Shown here: piece by piece, positions 51,703 to 64,000 of the stretch | How positions within the stretch are numbered: position 1 is the first letter of the stretch | Layout: the number at the start of each line of letters is the position of its first letter | Source of the DNA: Varroa destructor | Lineage: Eukaryota > Arthropoda > Arachnida > Mesostigmata > Varroidae | Assembly (NCBI RefSeq): GCF_002443255.2 | Contig: NW_019211457.1 | Span: forward strand, 28,090,220 to 28,154,219 | Direction of reading: 5' to 3' | Length of the DNA stretch: 64,000 nucleotides | Program-made: the position numbers and the translations under genes | Notes under the pieces: generated by a model | The model's input: the letters and a program-made list of their open reading frames with translations, nothing else | The model's database searches: none | Told to the model about the DNA's origin: nothing

Positions 51703-53908
51703 CAGGTCACACCTGCTGGGTCGGCCAAGGTGTCCTGTTCTGATTTGCCTAATGGCAGCAGCAGCACCAAAGAATTACCCACAAGAAACCACCACCATCC
51801 ACACCACCTGCACCAGTCTTACTTATGTTCCATTCACATAAATAGTACTCAGTAGATGAAACAGCAAAAACCGACTGCCGAACTCGCCGCCGGTCTGCGG
51901 TGGCACTGTTGCCGTTTATCGAAGCAGTCACCCGCTTTGGTAACTGGCGACAACTCTCACCACATACAGAGCGTTGGAAAATAGTAGGCAACCGACTACT
52001 CCGCGCTGCAAACAAGATCCACCCGCCATTCTGGGACGGGCCCTCTGTTTATGGAATTTTGTGTCTAAAATAATCGTCTTGTAAGAACCGTTACAATATA
52101 TATAGACAGTAATCATGTGGATTTTTTCGCTAGCCGAAATTTGCATTTAATAAACAACGTGAAACCGAGTGTATCTGGAGTTATTCAGTTCGTGATCTGT
52201 TTTGGTTAAACTTGTCCATGGTGTATGTATCTGTGCAGATATCAATCCGCCAGTTTTTCCAAGCTGCTTCAGGGTGGCACGGCAGATCCCATCTCTGATG
52301 AAGTGTTCGCCATTAACAGAGACCCACCTGTACTCAGATTCGCTTAGCACCTGATTGCAGTCGTGTGTCGTTCGAGTCACCGTAAGTAGCTTATGCCAGT
52401 TGTACCCACTGGTTTCCGACGCTTTACTTATGATTATTGTGTAGTTTTCAAAAATTTCCATCTGCCAATGGCCACTGTATAATCACAGCGTCTGCGCTCC
52501 CAGTCCATCCACCTTTCCTGAGCACGTCGAATTAAACTGCCCACTAGCGCTGACTACCGATTACTTGCTCTTCGCGGGCAGAACGTATCGCACACATGGG
52601 GAAGCGCTGCCGCCAACCGCATAGTGAACGCATTCGTCAGATGATTTGTGTGTGTAAAACAAAGGATATGCGCTAGTGGCAATTGACAACAAAGACAGCC
52701 GAGACTAAACACCTCTACTTCTGTTACGATTACTACTTCCGTGGTGGCTTTTTATTCAAGGATAACAGCTCAGGCATATGGCCGTCATGGTGATCAACGG
52801 TTTGTCACTCGCTTCAAATGCGCGAATTCGCAATGAACAGCCGTGGGACTCTGGCGGCAGTCGTCAAGGATAAGTTGGCCTTATTAGCCTGCTGTTAAAT
52901 GTTGAATAAAGAGACACGAATATTGGTGGGATGGAGATTCGAATCAAAAATCGTAAGAAATATTAACAAAGATGCGTGTAGAACAAGTAGACTAGAACAG
53001 ATGAGCCGGAATCAGGGAGGTACGGATACATGGGTGGAGTTATAACGATTTTAGCCCGCCAAGATCCTTTGATACGTGTCCGATTAAACACACATAGAAC
53101 ATGACATGGAACATAGGCCTCGATCCTAATCCGGTCTCAGTCTTGCCTTCTTTTTCTCTAATAAGATAAATGGACGACCTGGTCCGCTGTTGGAAGCGAC
53201 CTGCCAGTCGTGACCTTGTGGTCACTCGACAAAGCGTTGTTAAGTACTAGGCCGCCAATATCAACGTGCGTTATTTTTTATAATTATCAGTCCCGCAATC
53301 GCAAATATCACGGCCTAATCGCGTGTTGAAGTTCGACACCAAGAGTGACTGTGGATCTGTGCGCTTTGTAGTGTGAGGATACTGCGGATTTAGAAGTCGG
53401 CGAACTGCAAAAAGACAAATCTAGATTAGTTGCTGTGTTTGGTAGTCCGACGGCTGCTTAGTGTGGCTTGCTGATGATTAACGGGACGCTACTTGTCGGT
53501 CAGCTTAGCCAAACCCGCTGGGTTTACCTTTGTAGCTCGCGGTAAATGCAGCAAATCGGGTGCTTGGGAACGGCCTCTAACACGAGGCAGTATCAATAAT
53601 GGAGCACGATATTCAAGTATGTTTATTAAGTGTATTTACACGTTTGCCATTATTATCGAAATATCATCTCTAACAAAATTAGACACGGCAAAGTAAATCG
53701 ATAAAAATAACTATTGTAATATTAAATTACGATCGTAATGTACTCAACGATATTCTCCTAAAAACTTGTGGAAACAAACAAACGTTCTGTTTAAGGTACG
53801 AATTAAATGCACTTAATAAAGGGTTCTTTAATGTACTCTCGGAATCACATTTTAAGCGTTTGTCGTATGTATCACAGGCAGATTTCCCGTGCTGTTATAT
53901 ATATACTA
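51703..53908. other. Divergent promoter region between dynein and RECQ1 genes
   Basis: The region contains the dynein 5' UTR and promoter next to 51702. It also holds an unassigned 104-aa frame on the minus strand (52147-52461). I recognise nothing else. Confidence 0.45.
52147..52461 (-). CDS. Hypothetical 104-aa protein
   Basis: An intact frame starting MEIFENYTIIISKASETSGY and ending RFHVVY. I do not recognise the family. Its composition is protein-like (mixed, with W, C and charged residues), its codons are not AT-skewed like the flanking spacer, and the ATG sits in GGCAGATGG, a good initiation context. No signal peptide or membrane segment is visible. It lies 445 bases upstream of the dynein start codon on the same strand. 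It may be a small single-exon gene, an exon of a larger gene, or chance. Confidence 0.35.
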   Translation of the reverse strand: MEIFENYTIIISKASETSGYNWHKLLTVTRTTHDCNQVLSESEYRWVSVNGEHFIRDGICRATLKQLGKTGGLISAQIHTPWTSLTKTDHELNNSRYTRFHVVY

Positions 53909-54392
53909 GGTTATCAAAATATTAAGTTCCTCTATTTAGATGGCTTTAAAGGTACATATCGCAAGTAATATGATGACTAAATGCTGTCCAGGCTTATAAA
54001 AAAATCAAGTTCTCTGATCAAAATCTGTTCATAGTTAAGATGCGTTATCATAAAAAAACGATCCAAAAATGATTCTATCACTTTTTAATCTAGAAATTTG
54101 AATATGAAAGAAGCTCCTCGTAGTGGTCAATCAATTGCAGGGCATTGCAGGAGATTAATGAAGTTATTAAGAATGTTGAGCAATCTGACACGAGGGTAAC
54201 CGTCATATCACCAAAGAAGTAAACATTTACCACTAAAAGTTATACACGATTTGAAAAAAGCCGGCTACAGAAAATGGCTCGCTGTTTGGGTGGCACATGA
54301 TCGGATGCAAAGAATTTGAATATACTTTCATCTACAAAATGGAACGGAAACGCAGCGAAATTAAGTCATTTCTAAGGAGGTTAATCAATAGT
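53909..54392 (+). mobile_element. Decayed mariner-type transposon fragment
   Basis: After a TA dinucleotide the segment starts GGTTATCAAAATATTAAG, like a mariner terminal repeat. Conceptual translation, with frame shifts and stops, gives in order MKEAPRSGQS, HDLKKAGYRKWLAVWVAHDR and MERKRSEIKSFLRRL. These correspond to the mariner transposase linker, the motif around WVPH and the segment before the first catalytic Asp block. The catalytic half and the right terminal repeat are not found. Inactive. Confidence 0.62.
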
Positions 54393-54886
54393 AAAAAACA
54401 GCGGTAATCCTGACTATTAACAGCACAAACTTTTCATTAATCTGGGCAGGTTTTGTGTCTTTATCGGAAAAAATGTAAAATATAGCGATTTTTTGCAAAA
54501 ATTCTATATTTTGGCGCATACTACTGCTATCAAATCTCCGCTTCTAAGGAACATCCTCGCCGGCCCGATTCATATTACCTGAGATATGCTACACCGGTCA
54601 ATGTTTTTCCACTACTCATATATATATATAAAATTATACGAGATTGTCTACGACAAAGTTACAAATGAGGTATTGGTTGTTTCAAAGCGGCATCTCATTG
54701 TCACCAAATCGGACGACCAATATCCGTTGACGGTGCTTCTTTTCAAACTAAAGGACGCTTTGTTGCTACTCTGATTACTATACTCGCTAGTTTTTCCATC
54801 ATCGATAGTTACTAAATACACGCATATTTATTTCTTACTATTATGGATTCAGCCCCAAGCGTGACGGACGGACGGGCTGTAACGTG

Positions 54887-57263
54887 ATGGAGCTGGACTC
54901 TGATGACCTCGAATCAATCGAGTCTCAAATAGCCGAAATTGATGGTCATATGGAAAGACTTCGTGAGCGGCGAGAAGAACTAGCTAAACGTCGAGAACGA
55001 CTTCGCGGAGAATTGGCAGCTCGCGAGAATGACCTGCCTGTCGATCAGTTCCTTGGTGGCAATTTTCCGTGGACAACTAAAATCCGCTCACTGCTTCATA
55101 AAAAGTTCGGCTATCAGAACTTTCGTGGTCTCCAAGAAGCAGCCCTTAATGCATTACTCTCGGGTAAGTGACCGTACTCCAGTAGTGTCGTGCATATGCT
55201 ACGAATTTGAGCTGAGGCGTTATTTTATGATATTAATCTACCCTAGATGAGCACTTCAAAAGGAAATATCAATATAATGTACTCATTTGTTTCGCACTAT
55301 TTTGGCGACTCTTATGTTTTCAGGGAACGACTGTACAGTAGTGATGCCAGCAGGGTCTGGCAAATCCTTGATCTATCAACTTGCTGCTATGCATTTGCGA
55401 GGTCTCGTCTTCGTTGTGACACCGCTTACCTCGCTGATGGAGGATCAACTCATGTCAATTTCCGCCAGGGATCCGACTTTTCCCGCATTTGGCGTGCACA
55501 TCAACCTTTCGAAAGAAGACCTAAACCATGTCATTGTGCGTATGTCCTTCCAACAGGCGCAGGCACCTAAAGATAAGATGTTACTTTTTGTTACACCGGA
55601 CAAGATCAACAAGAGCAAACAGTTCATGGCTAAAGTGAGCAAAGCTTACGACAAGAAGATGCTAGCACTAATTGTCATCGACGAGGCACAGTGTTGCGCA
55701 TCGCAGGGACACGATTTCCGAAGTGATTACCAAGCATTATCAACAATGCGGGCTAGCTACCCTGGGGTTCCAATGCTATTATTGACTTCGACAGCGAGTA
55801 AGCCGATTCTATTCGATATGGCCTGTGCACTGAACCTAGAAAAACGTGTACTGCTACGACAAGATCTCGATATGTCAAACATCGCTTACGAGGTGAACTT
55901 CATCGAATCAGGCCGACAAAACGTAATTGGCGAAATAGCCAGAATGATTCAGGACAAGTACCCAAACGAAGCTGGCATGGTGTGCTGTTTCTCAGTAAAA
56001 GATGCTGAGGACGTGGCAACGGTGCTGGTCAAGGATTATAGTATTAAAGCGAAACCGTATCACCACCAACTCAAGATGGAGTACCGAAGTAAAGTGCACA
56101 AACAATGGGCCAGCGGAAAGATACAAATCATTGTTGCGACTACAGCTTTTGGCATGGGCATCCATAAAAGTGATTGTCGCTTTGTAGTACACTATTCGAT
56201 ATCAAAGAGTTTACAGAACTACTATATAGAGAGTGGCCGCGCTGGACGTGATGGACGACCTGCTCAAGCCTACTGTATGTTCAAATTTCAAGATGTGTTC
56301 CGTCTCTCTTCTCTTGTATTTTCTGATAAAAGTGGCCTGCGTTATCTCTATCGAATGATCAGATTCTGCCTAGACAAAGACACGTGTCGACGGCAGCTTC
56401 TTCGGGAAACCCTGACCGAGGGGTTCGCCGACGAACCGATTCGGTGCAGGAATGAGGAAGCCATGTGTGACAATTGCCGGAACCCAGTTAAGGTTCAGAT
56501 CCTCGACGTAACCGAACATATCAAGTTGTTTTCGACGATTTTTGAAGAGCAGTCCGCGCAGGGCCAGCGTGTCACTGGCTGGAAGTTGATGGACCTCTTC
56601 AGGAAACGTCTGAACAAGGAGAACGCTCCGTACATCGTTAGGGAGCATGTCGGTCATCTAATTGCATGGGCCCTTTGCGAAGGTTACTTGGAAGAAAAGT
56701 TCCACTTTACGCCATATTCGACCATATCACATTTGGCTGAAGGCCCTCGGCTAAAGCGACTTTTGGATGGTAGGGAAACTGCTGAATTCAAAGTATACAC
56801 CAACGTAAAGCGTCAAGCAGAAGCTGTCATCATCGACGGTGAAGAAGGGCCGACCAGCAAAGTAGCTAAACTCAATCTGCCGCAGGGCAATAACGATGAG
56901 ATCCAGTTCTGCTCTGATCAGGATCCGCAGGAGATTCAGCAACGGTCAACAATTCCAATCAAGAACCAGCAGCAGCAAAGCCAGTCCAGTACTCATCAAG
57001 AGCCGGCTGGCCAACCTGTACAGATTGATAGACAACACCAACAGCAGCTTCTGCTTCAGCAACAGCTGCAGCAACTGCAACAGTCGATGCAAGTGGTTCG
57101 CCATGTCGTTCAGCCGCAGCCCATGACTCAAGGAATTCAACGAGTTCTGCAACAACCACAAATTCAACAGGTCGTCGTCCATGTCGTTCAACAACCCGTA
57201 CCTGAGCAGCAGGCACCACCAATGGACCAACTCGCAGCTGCTGTACAACAGGCACTTCAATAA
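54887..57263 (+). CDS. RECQL: RECQ1-like ATP-dependent DNA helicase with altered motifs
   Basis: Two exons (54887-55163, 55324-57263) give 738 aa. Residues 1-50 form a charged coiled coil (ERLRERREELAKRRERL), as in RECQ1. The helicase core keeps motif 0 (FRGLQ), Walker A AGSGKS (102-107), motif Ia SLMEDQ and the arginine-finger region SGRAGRDG. Motif II is DEAQ (212-215) rather than DExH. The aromatic loop reads CCASQGHDF, without the usual Trp. Motif III is TSTAS, motif V GMGIHKSD, and motif VI begins IESGRAG instead of QESGRAG. Zinc-binding cysteines are present at about 447, 467, 474 and 477, followed by a winged-helix region (about 490-575). The last 110 residues contain about 40 Gln. RECQ1 unwinds forks and branch-migrates junctions in the nucleus (family knowledge); helicase strength here is uncertain. 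The ATG chosen is the first in frame. Confidence 0.92.
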
Positions 57264-60002
57264 TTTAGTATGTTGGCCGCAAAAAGACCAACTGAGATTG
57301 GTCGGTGATTGTCTGTAATCCGGGTTACATCGGTTAGATGATCGTGGCAGGCCATAAAACGGAAATGATATATTTCATATAGGGTAGAATTTGTATTCTG
57401 GGAGATTTGTGAAGTAAGAATGTGCTTGTTCTGTCGAATTGTCGTTGTGTAACAAAACGTTATAAAGAATCGAATTGTAGGAATAACTACCCGTAGGGAA
57501 TAAACAAAGAGGATACAGAGATAATTTAAAACTGCATGTAGGCGGTCACCGAGATCGTTTCAGACAAGTTGCTTCACAAACGATTTACTATATCCGATAT
57601 ACCGTTGTATTAAAAAAATAATGAACTATACTCTAGTTGTAGATACTCATGTACATATTACTTGTAACTATATGCAAAACGAAATACAAGACTATTACTT
57701 TGTTTTGTACAATCCAATAAATAAATAGCAGTTAAAGGCTTCCTATAGTCACGTGCTCAAAAAAAATTAAGAGTGGAGTTTTTTGATTCAACTTGGTAGT
57801 AGAACAATGTGTAGCTCACTTTTCAACGATATGTTTAGTGCCTGGTTGTAAAGGGTATTTCAGCATGAGTAGCCTTCCTCTCAACCTGTGCTCAAAAATT
57901 CCTAGTTTGAACTCAATCTGATTCATAGACAGAAACATCTAGTACCACAGAAACGCATAAAGCTTCAGCATTCGGCCAATCACAGTACTAGTGATGACTA
58001 CATACACATGAGTACGTATAGGATTTTAACAGGTTTTTTTTATTACGCTTGCCTATATATTTATAAATTGATCCTGATTCTATTTAATATAATAATACAA
58101 ACAATCCATAAAACTACGTTTGCCAAATAAACCCGCTCTAAACGCGTGGCATATGGTTAGTGAATTCCGGATCCACGAACACGGTATATTTATATATATG
58201 TGGGCCATTAATTAGTAAATTATGGTAAGAATCTCAGCTTTCGAAAACATAGTTCCTTAAGTAATTTAAGAACTGAATTATGTGTGCTGAGAAATAGTAC
58301 TAATAACAAGTAGAATATGCGTTCGATGCATTAACAGCCAAAAATTAAGAAAAATACACGTTCGAAGGCGTCGCGTACAACCAATAATATCCATGGACTG
58401 TTGTGAGTGCAGACGCACTGAGTAATAGCAGATAGTAAAGTGTGATGTGTTCTTAAACGTGATGACGGCGAAGAGGACGAGAAACCCCTAGTCCTTTCGG
58501 TACGATTGTCACGATGAAAGCACGTATAATGTGCCTTACAGTGATTTAGTTGTAATGTACTTACTATTACACTTTGGAACATATGAGGGTGAGGTGGTAT
58601 AAATTAAAAACCGGGCGTGAAAGAAGCTAGCCGACTGAAACAATGCCCCGCAACGATACCAAGCGTGAATCTCAAAACGCTATTTCCAATGCGTTGAGAG
58701 ATATTGATTCGTCGCATAAATACGCTCGTTTACTACGCGTATACGTTCGTCATTTGCGCGGTATTGGTGCCTTCTACGGATGCACCTGTTCATCTCATAT
58801 CGTATGTGGCATATTGAAGCATTTATGAACAACCACAGACTTTGTGATGAAAGCCATTCGGTTTCGATGTTGCAAGTTTAGGAAGTCTAAAAGAGTTCCC
58901 ATACATAATGGCCTATAAGGTAGTACTCTAGCCATACTAACTGGTTGGTATTATTGTCTCATAGACCATTAAAGTTTGGATTATTTGTTGCCACTGTAAG
59001 TAAAATGCTACCACTAGCACTATATAGGGCAGTTGTTTTGACCCAACTTATTGCTTAACCTATACTCACCAAAATATATCAATTTGAAATATTTTTCTAC
59101 ATAAGGACTTTATCTGGTACCCTTAAGCCTGTATGTTTCCCCTTCAAGTTAATTTCTACCTATAAAAAATGCTTAAAATGAAAACAAATCTAGCCGTCTG
59201 GCAAGATTTATTTATTTTTAACATGCTCAAACATACCATTTTTCCATTCGTATCGGCATTATATTTTCCTTTTCTTAGCTTTTTTTCTTTTTTTTTTTCA
59301 GGGTAACGCGCGTGATGGTTGCCTTGATTTTTGAAAACCCCACTGTACGTTAGATGCTCGTACATGTACACCCACACATACACTTAGAATTCGAAATTCT
59401 CATATACCTGGCAATCGTCTCTGCGCTTTCTATCATCTGGCGATAAATTTGCTAAATAAATTTTATGACTTGTTTTTTGTCATTATTCTCAGAAGACCCT
59501 TACGGTCAGTATGTACACAAGTAGATCTCCGCTCTGACATGGCAGCGATTTCACCTTCTAGATATGCTCTAGATCAGTGCCCGGTAGGCTGTCGACAGAA
59601 GTTACACCGCGACTATCAGATACATTTATACGATTATTAGAATGCAATTAATTTAATTGACAGCAAGAATTATCATTGTTTTAAGGAGTATAATCAAGGG
59701 CAACGACGTTGTAGAGAGGAGCTACCAAATACCATCCCGCACTGCTGTTTTATCACAATGCTTTCAGGATCCATCTCAAAAAAAAGGAGAGAAAGGAGAC
59801 TGAAGGAAGCGGCTAAAAGCAGCGGATCTCCATACAGCCAAACCATCTTCAAAAAAAATTTTTAGCAGAGATAATACGGACTAATTTAGCTTGTCACTTC
59901 ATTAAATTAGTTCAAGGCGGTGTAGAAAACGTGGTGAACATATTGTTTCCGCTTACCTGTTCTTTTTTAACAGTTCTCTCAAATCAACGATTTGTTTTCT
60001 TT
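57264..60002. other. Intergenic region between convergent RECQ1 and MTR4 genes
   Basis: The two genes end facing each other. Frames in this stretch (for example 58643-58828 +, starting MPRNDTKRES) match nothing I know. AATAAA copies at 57499 and around 57717 can end the RECQ1 transcript. The rest is AT-rich, with homopolymer T tracts around 59270-59300. Confidence 0.5.
57499..57504 (+). terminator. Poly(A) signal candidate of the RECQ1-like gene
   Basis: AATAAA lies 236 bases after the stop codon. A second cluster follows near 57717. Confidence 0.5.
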
Positions 60003-63000
60003 TTACAAATACAGCGACGCAGCAAAGACGATATCACGTTTGATGAGTTTTATCGCTGTAAAACATGAACGCGGCCGCGAGATGAACCGATGCATTGTTA
60101 TTTATAGATAATTCAGATTAGTAATTTAAACACCTTTCCGATGGAAAACAAAAATATGAGAAGGATTGTTTTCCTTTAAAACTGAGCAGTTTTTTTTTTA
60201 TACTGTAAGATTGAATCATGATGGATGTGAACCGCTGAAATGTTGTTTTTGAGACCAAATTTTTTGGTACTATGGAGGCTCAGTGAGAGAAAATAACAGA
60301 ATAAATACACTTACCCTCACTGAACTTTGTTTCAAGTTCTGTGTTTCCTATGCTCTTGGCTGCCTGCACCATCTGACGGAGCAGTTCCTCGAGTCGTCGC
60401 ACGCATCGAATAATCGAGCCTTCAAAAGCGTCTGTCATTTTGCAGATTTGCCCAAATGACGCACCTTTACTCCATCCGAACACAACATCCATCAAATGCG
60501 GCTTAAACTGATCGATATAATCATCTTCGTCAAGCTCCAGTTTTGAGTCACGTGACACCTAGAAGAACGTGCCCGATAGAAAAACTAGTACACTTTGGGT
60601 AGTTTAAGTTAGCTACGGCTCCATCGTCTTGGAGAACTTTCGCGTACGATGTTTAATTTTTTGAACGTAAATAAAATTATGTCGCCAAAAAATAGTCCGC
60701 TTTTGTTGTTTTTGTTAACAGCCCAAGTGTACCTGAGCGATTCGTCTGGCCATATCCTGCATTAGCCTGAGCGGCTGCATAAGTTCCTCTGTGAGCTTCG
60801 GCATTTCATTACTCTTCTCTTGAAACACAAGGCACGACAATACGGCATTGCACTGAGCGGGATTTAGATTATTGAAGATGTTGTTGAAGATCATCTCCGT
60901 CAATAAAAGTTCATCAGCACTAGAAGTAATAGAATTTACGAAATAAAAAACGGCAAGTACGAAAACCAACAATGAATAACACTGTTCTCAATATTTTTAT
61001 AGCAACAATGCTTGCTCATGAAACCACCATGAATGCTGCATGCCCAAATCGATGGAATAGGTTAGCGACTTTAGCTAATAATAACCTTTGGCTAATAAAG
61101 CTAAATTCAATGGTTCTCCGTTCGTTTATTAAGTTATAGAAAATTCTAGTTCAAAGGAAAGAACACGATGCTTTATCAATAAGCGCATAAAAACGGGAAT
61201 ATAAGATAGCGGTAAGCCAATTTTTCAAGCTCATGTTAAAATAACAGGTCGTTACAAGTCCACAGAGAATTATTATTATACTATGGTGGCAGACGCACGT
61301 GCTAATCTCGCATGCGATGCGACCCTTAACATCGATAATGTCAGCGTTGTTGCAATAACCAAGTCGTCGGAGCACTCTTTTGCGGCATTTTAGCTCATCC
61401 ATCTGTAGAAGACTTTTGCCTTTTCGAATATCAGCTTTACACTGTTTGACCTGTTCAGCCACCTGTTGCTTGGCCGAATATGCCTTATATAGGGCATCCA
61501 AACCCGGTTCGGTGTGCAGCGGCAAGCTTCGCAATCGTTCTTTCAATGCGGCAATTTGCTGAAATTAATGAAGTCAAGACACGATACCGTAAAGATTCGT
61601 TATTAGGGCTGCTGGTAATAAATTGAGACATTTGGCAATACCAAAGTAATAGTTATAATTACCTTTACAAGCTCCTTGACAGGTGCCTCTCGAATATCCA
61701 TATCTTCAATTGGATCCAGCAGCGGCACTTCCTTGTCAAAGCGTTTCTCAACTTCGTTGATCGATTTCAGGACGCTCATGCGACTGTCAAGCGGTCGCAA
61801 GTCACTGGGATAGAGAAGACGAACTGAAGATATCCGTTCGATGAGATCCAATCGGATCGGCACAACCTGCATCTCGCCTTTGACACCCTTTGGAGGCGGT
61901 TTGATCGATTCGACCTCTGTTGATCCTGGACATACGTAAATCAACGCTTCTACTATAACCTGTACATCCTCTTCTTCCAACAAGTTTGAATGCTTCTGCT
62001 AAAAAAACAATAGTCCTCATTTAAATAGACTGACAACGCAGCAAAACCTCATCTAAAACTCTTTCTGCTCTGTATAAATACTAGTTATCGCTCAAGATTT
62101 TGAATGCGCATCGCTATGGTCGCGGATATTGCCAGTGGCTAAATTGAAGTACAGAATTTACAGGTCCTGTCGTTATAGGGTATCCTATGCAATGTCTGAC
62201 ATCAACCTATATTCAGCAAAAACCTTACCTTAGTTTGGACCTTCTTATTTTTGTAGTTAATGATAATTCCCCATCCAAAGTCGTCGTTTTTATTCTTCAC
62301 TCGAATCATGCGGCCTGCTTGAAGAAAAGGCACAATGTGCTGTGGTTTCGTTATATATCCGCGAAGCTCAGCTTGACTTTTGGTCAGCTGCTGTTGGACT
62401 TTGAAGTACGTGGCAACGTCATCTTCGCGGTTTATTACCATTGCGTCAAGCTGCTCCTGTAGGGCGTCTAGTCCTGTATAAACACAAATACGTAACAGTA
62501 TAGTATAGTATGCAATAGTAGGCAACGTAGCTCCGAACACCATCAGGCAATTTGTAAGTTCATAATTGATGACCACTGTGAAAAACGGCAACGAACACAA
62601 AAAAGTATCTTTACTCACTCTGGTACAATTGTGGAATCGAGGCGTAGTTCTGAAATTGGAAAAAACTTCTTTCCAGCATGTATTCCGGGTTAATTCCTTC
62701 AACACGAAGAAGATTGAGAACCATGTTGTAGGTAAGGTGAAAAGCGGAGTTTATCGCGTCCGGAGCTCCCTTCACGATATCCTTGGCAGCTTGGGCACTC
62801 ATTTTTTCATCGATCATGAGAATAACAATACCTTCAGATGCGAATTTTAATCAAATTATAAGTTTAAGGGAAACAAATAATTTTTAAAAAGCTCTAATAT
62901 ATTCCTTGTTATTTGATGTGTTACGAAATATGAATTACATACGCATTTGTTAAAGCGCTTTCCGATCACCCGGGTCACTAATAAAAGCTTGTACAGTATT

Positions 63001-64000
63001 TGATAGAGTTAAAACTAACAGTTTGAGCCAAATCGATTCGAACTGACCTCTGTCATCAAGACCTCGCCGCCCAGCTCTTCCACTCATCTGAATATATTCA
63101 CCGGACGTAACCCAACGGAAATTCTGTCCATCAAACTTTCGTGGATTGGTGAACAACACCGTTCGGGCCGGCATATTAAGCCCCATTGCAAACGTCTCCG
63201 TAGCAAACAATGCCTTAATCAGGCCCTCACTAAAAAGAATTTCAATGGTCTCCTTTAAAATCGGCAGAAGACCGCCGTGATGGATGGCGATACCTCGCAT
63301 TAAGAGCGGTAGAACTTGTTGCACTTGTGGAAGCTCACGATCTTCGTCCGAAAGCGCCTAAACGTAAAAGAAAACGATTTTTTTTTTTAAACTGTGTCCA
63401 CGCCACGCAAGGCTTGCATTGTTTTTCTTTATTTATTTTTAACGAATGATATTAATTCTACTTGTTCCTAAGTTAGAACCATTAGAGGCGTACTCTTACC
63501 TCCATGGCATTGTTGAATACTTCGTTAACAAGTTTTTTTTCATCGGCAGTATTCAAGTCGAGCTTGCTCATCTGTGTCGCGTAAGATTCGCACTCTCTCT
63601 TCGAGAAGCTAAATACTATCACTGGGCTGTAGTCACGTTCCATAATCATCTTGACGATTTTGTAGCAGTTTGTCTCTGAGCGGAAACCGCCTTGTCGGCC
63701 ACGAAGTCCACTATCACCTTTGGCGTTACCAGCGGCATTCTGCAGAGTTGTCATAGCGAGGTTGAAGTTATCTTCCTTGAAGATACCTTTCTCATCGACC
63801 ACCAAATGAAGTCCATCGCCTCCAGCAGGGAAAATATAATGTTGAAGTGGCACTGGCCTATATTCCGTATAGACGACATGACAAGGCTGCTTATGTAGAT
63901 AACAGATCCACTCAGCAAATTGGCGCGCATTGGGGATAGTTGCTGATAAGAACACATAATGGACGTTGTCAGGAAGAAGAATAATTGTTTCTTCCCATAC
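60003..64000 (-). CDS. MTR4: Exosome RNA helicase MTR4, C-terminal part (5' end outside window)
   Basis: Nine exons are visible: 63500-64000 (cut), 63048-63357, 62619-62831, 62229-62473, 61663-61998, 61299-61558, 60733-60919, 60315-60558 and 60003-60055. They encode 782 aa plus stop, about three quarters of the family's roughly 1040 aa. The visible part opens [20 protein letters not shown] with motif III (SAT). Domain 2 follows with [32 protein letters not shown] and motif [17 protein letters not shown]. Next come the arch/KOW insertion (about the region from [16 protein letters not shown]), and the winged-helix and helical-bundle region with [19 protein letters not shown] and [13 protein letters not shown]. 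The protein ends [15 protein letters not shown]4 (SKIV2L2) feeds RNA to the nuclear exosome in TRAMP, NEXT and PAXT complexes (family knowledge). The Walker A and DExH motifs lie beyond the window. Confidence 0.97.

Noticed and set aside
56946..57260. Minus-strand frames of about 100 codons rich in Leu or Val/Ala
   Set aside because: They are reverse-strand shadows of the CAG/CAA-rich Gln tail of the RECQ1-like gene.
60016..60068. Plus-strand frame resembling the end of an EF-hand exon (DDITFDEF)
   Set aside because: It is the reverse-strand shadow of the last MTR4 exon, which reads [12 protein letters not shown] and stop on the minus strand with correct splice phase.
1..64000. CRISPR array, bacterial operon, phage or virus-derived gene
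   Set aside because: The DNA is eukaryotic with spliced genes. No regularly spaced repeats or viral genes were seen.

Overview
The window is nuclear DNA of an animal. It shows spliced genes with GT-AG introns, AATAAA poly(A) signals, long AT-rich spacers and one decayed mariner element. The gene set and protein similarities point to an arthropod, and a mite or other chelicerate is my best guess. That placement is inference: no rRNA or mitochondrial marker is present. A RECQ1-type helicase argues against Drosophila, which lacks that paralogue.

Layout from left to right. (1) 1-9.8 kb: a peflin-like penta-EF-hand gene (PEF1, + strand, 4 exons). Its 4.9-kb second intron holds two antisense genes: an eS31 (RPS27A) fusion with a very divergent ubiquitin-like head, and the intronless ribosome-biogenesis gene NSA2. 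(2) 12.2-16.7 kb: PEX3 (-) and EMC3 (+), divergent genes whose start codons are 505 bp apart. (3) 22.9-26.9 kb: a 117-aa smoothelin-type calponin-homology protein with long introns, in a gene-poor 15-kb stretch that also holds a GC-rich hairpin cluster. (4) 32.2-51.7 kb: a complete 16-exon cytoplasmic dynein heavy chain gene (-, 4658 aa) that includes one GC-AG intron. (5) 52-54.4 kb: a 104-aa orphan ORF and a mariner relic. (6) 54.9-57.3 kb: a RECQ1-like helicase (+) with several altered motifs and a Gln-rich tail. (7) 60.0-64.0 kb: the C-terminal three quarters of the exosome helicase MTR4 (-), cut by the window edge.

Most genes are housekeeping functions: ribosome and RNA surveillance (eS31, NSA2, MTR4), membrane and organelle biogenesis (EMC3, PEX3), and transport and Ca2+ signalling (dynein, peflin). 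They are not an operon or a co-regulated system. Exon joins were set by hand from splice sites, reading phase and family similarity. Every multi-exon model closes in frame.

The observations most worth a second look are the eS31 fusion, whose head has lost the ubiquitin I44/V70 patch and the K48 and K63 positions and resembles FUBI (the FAU head) in places, and the RECQ1-like helicase, which has DEAQ instead of DExH and no aromatic-loop Trp.
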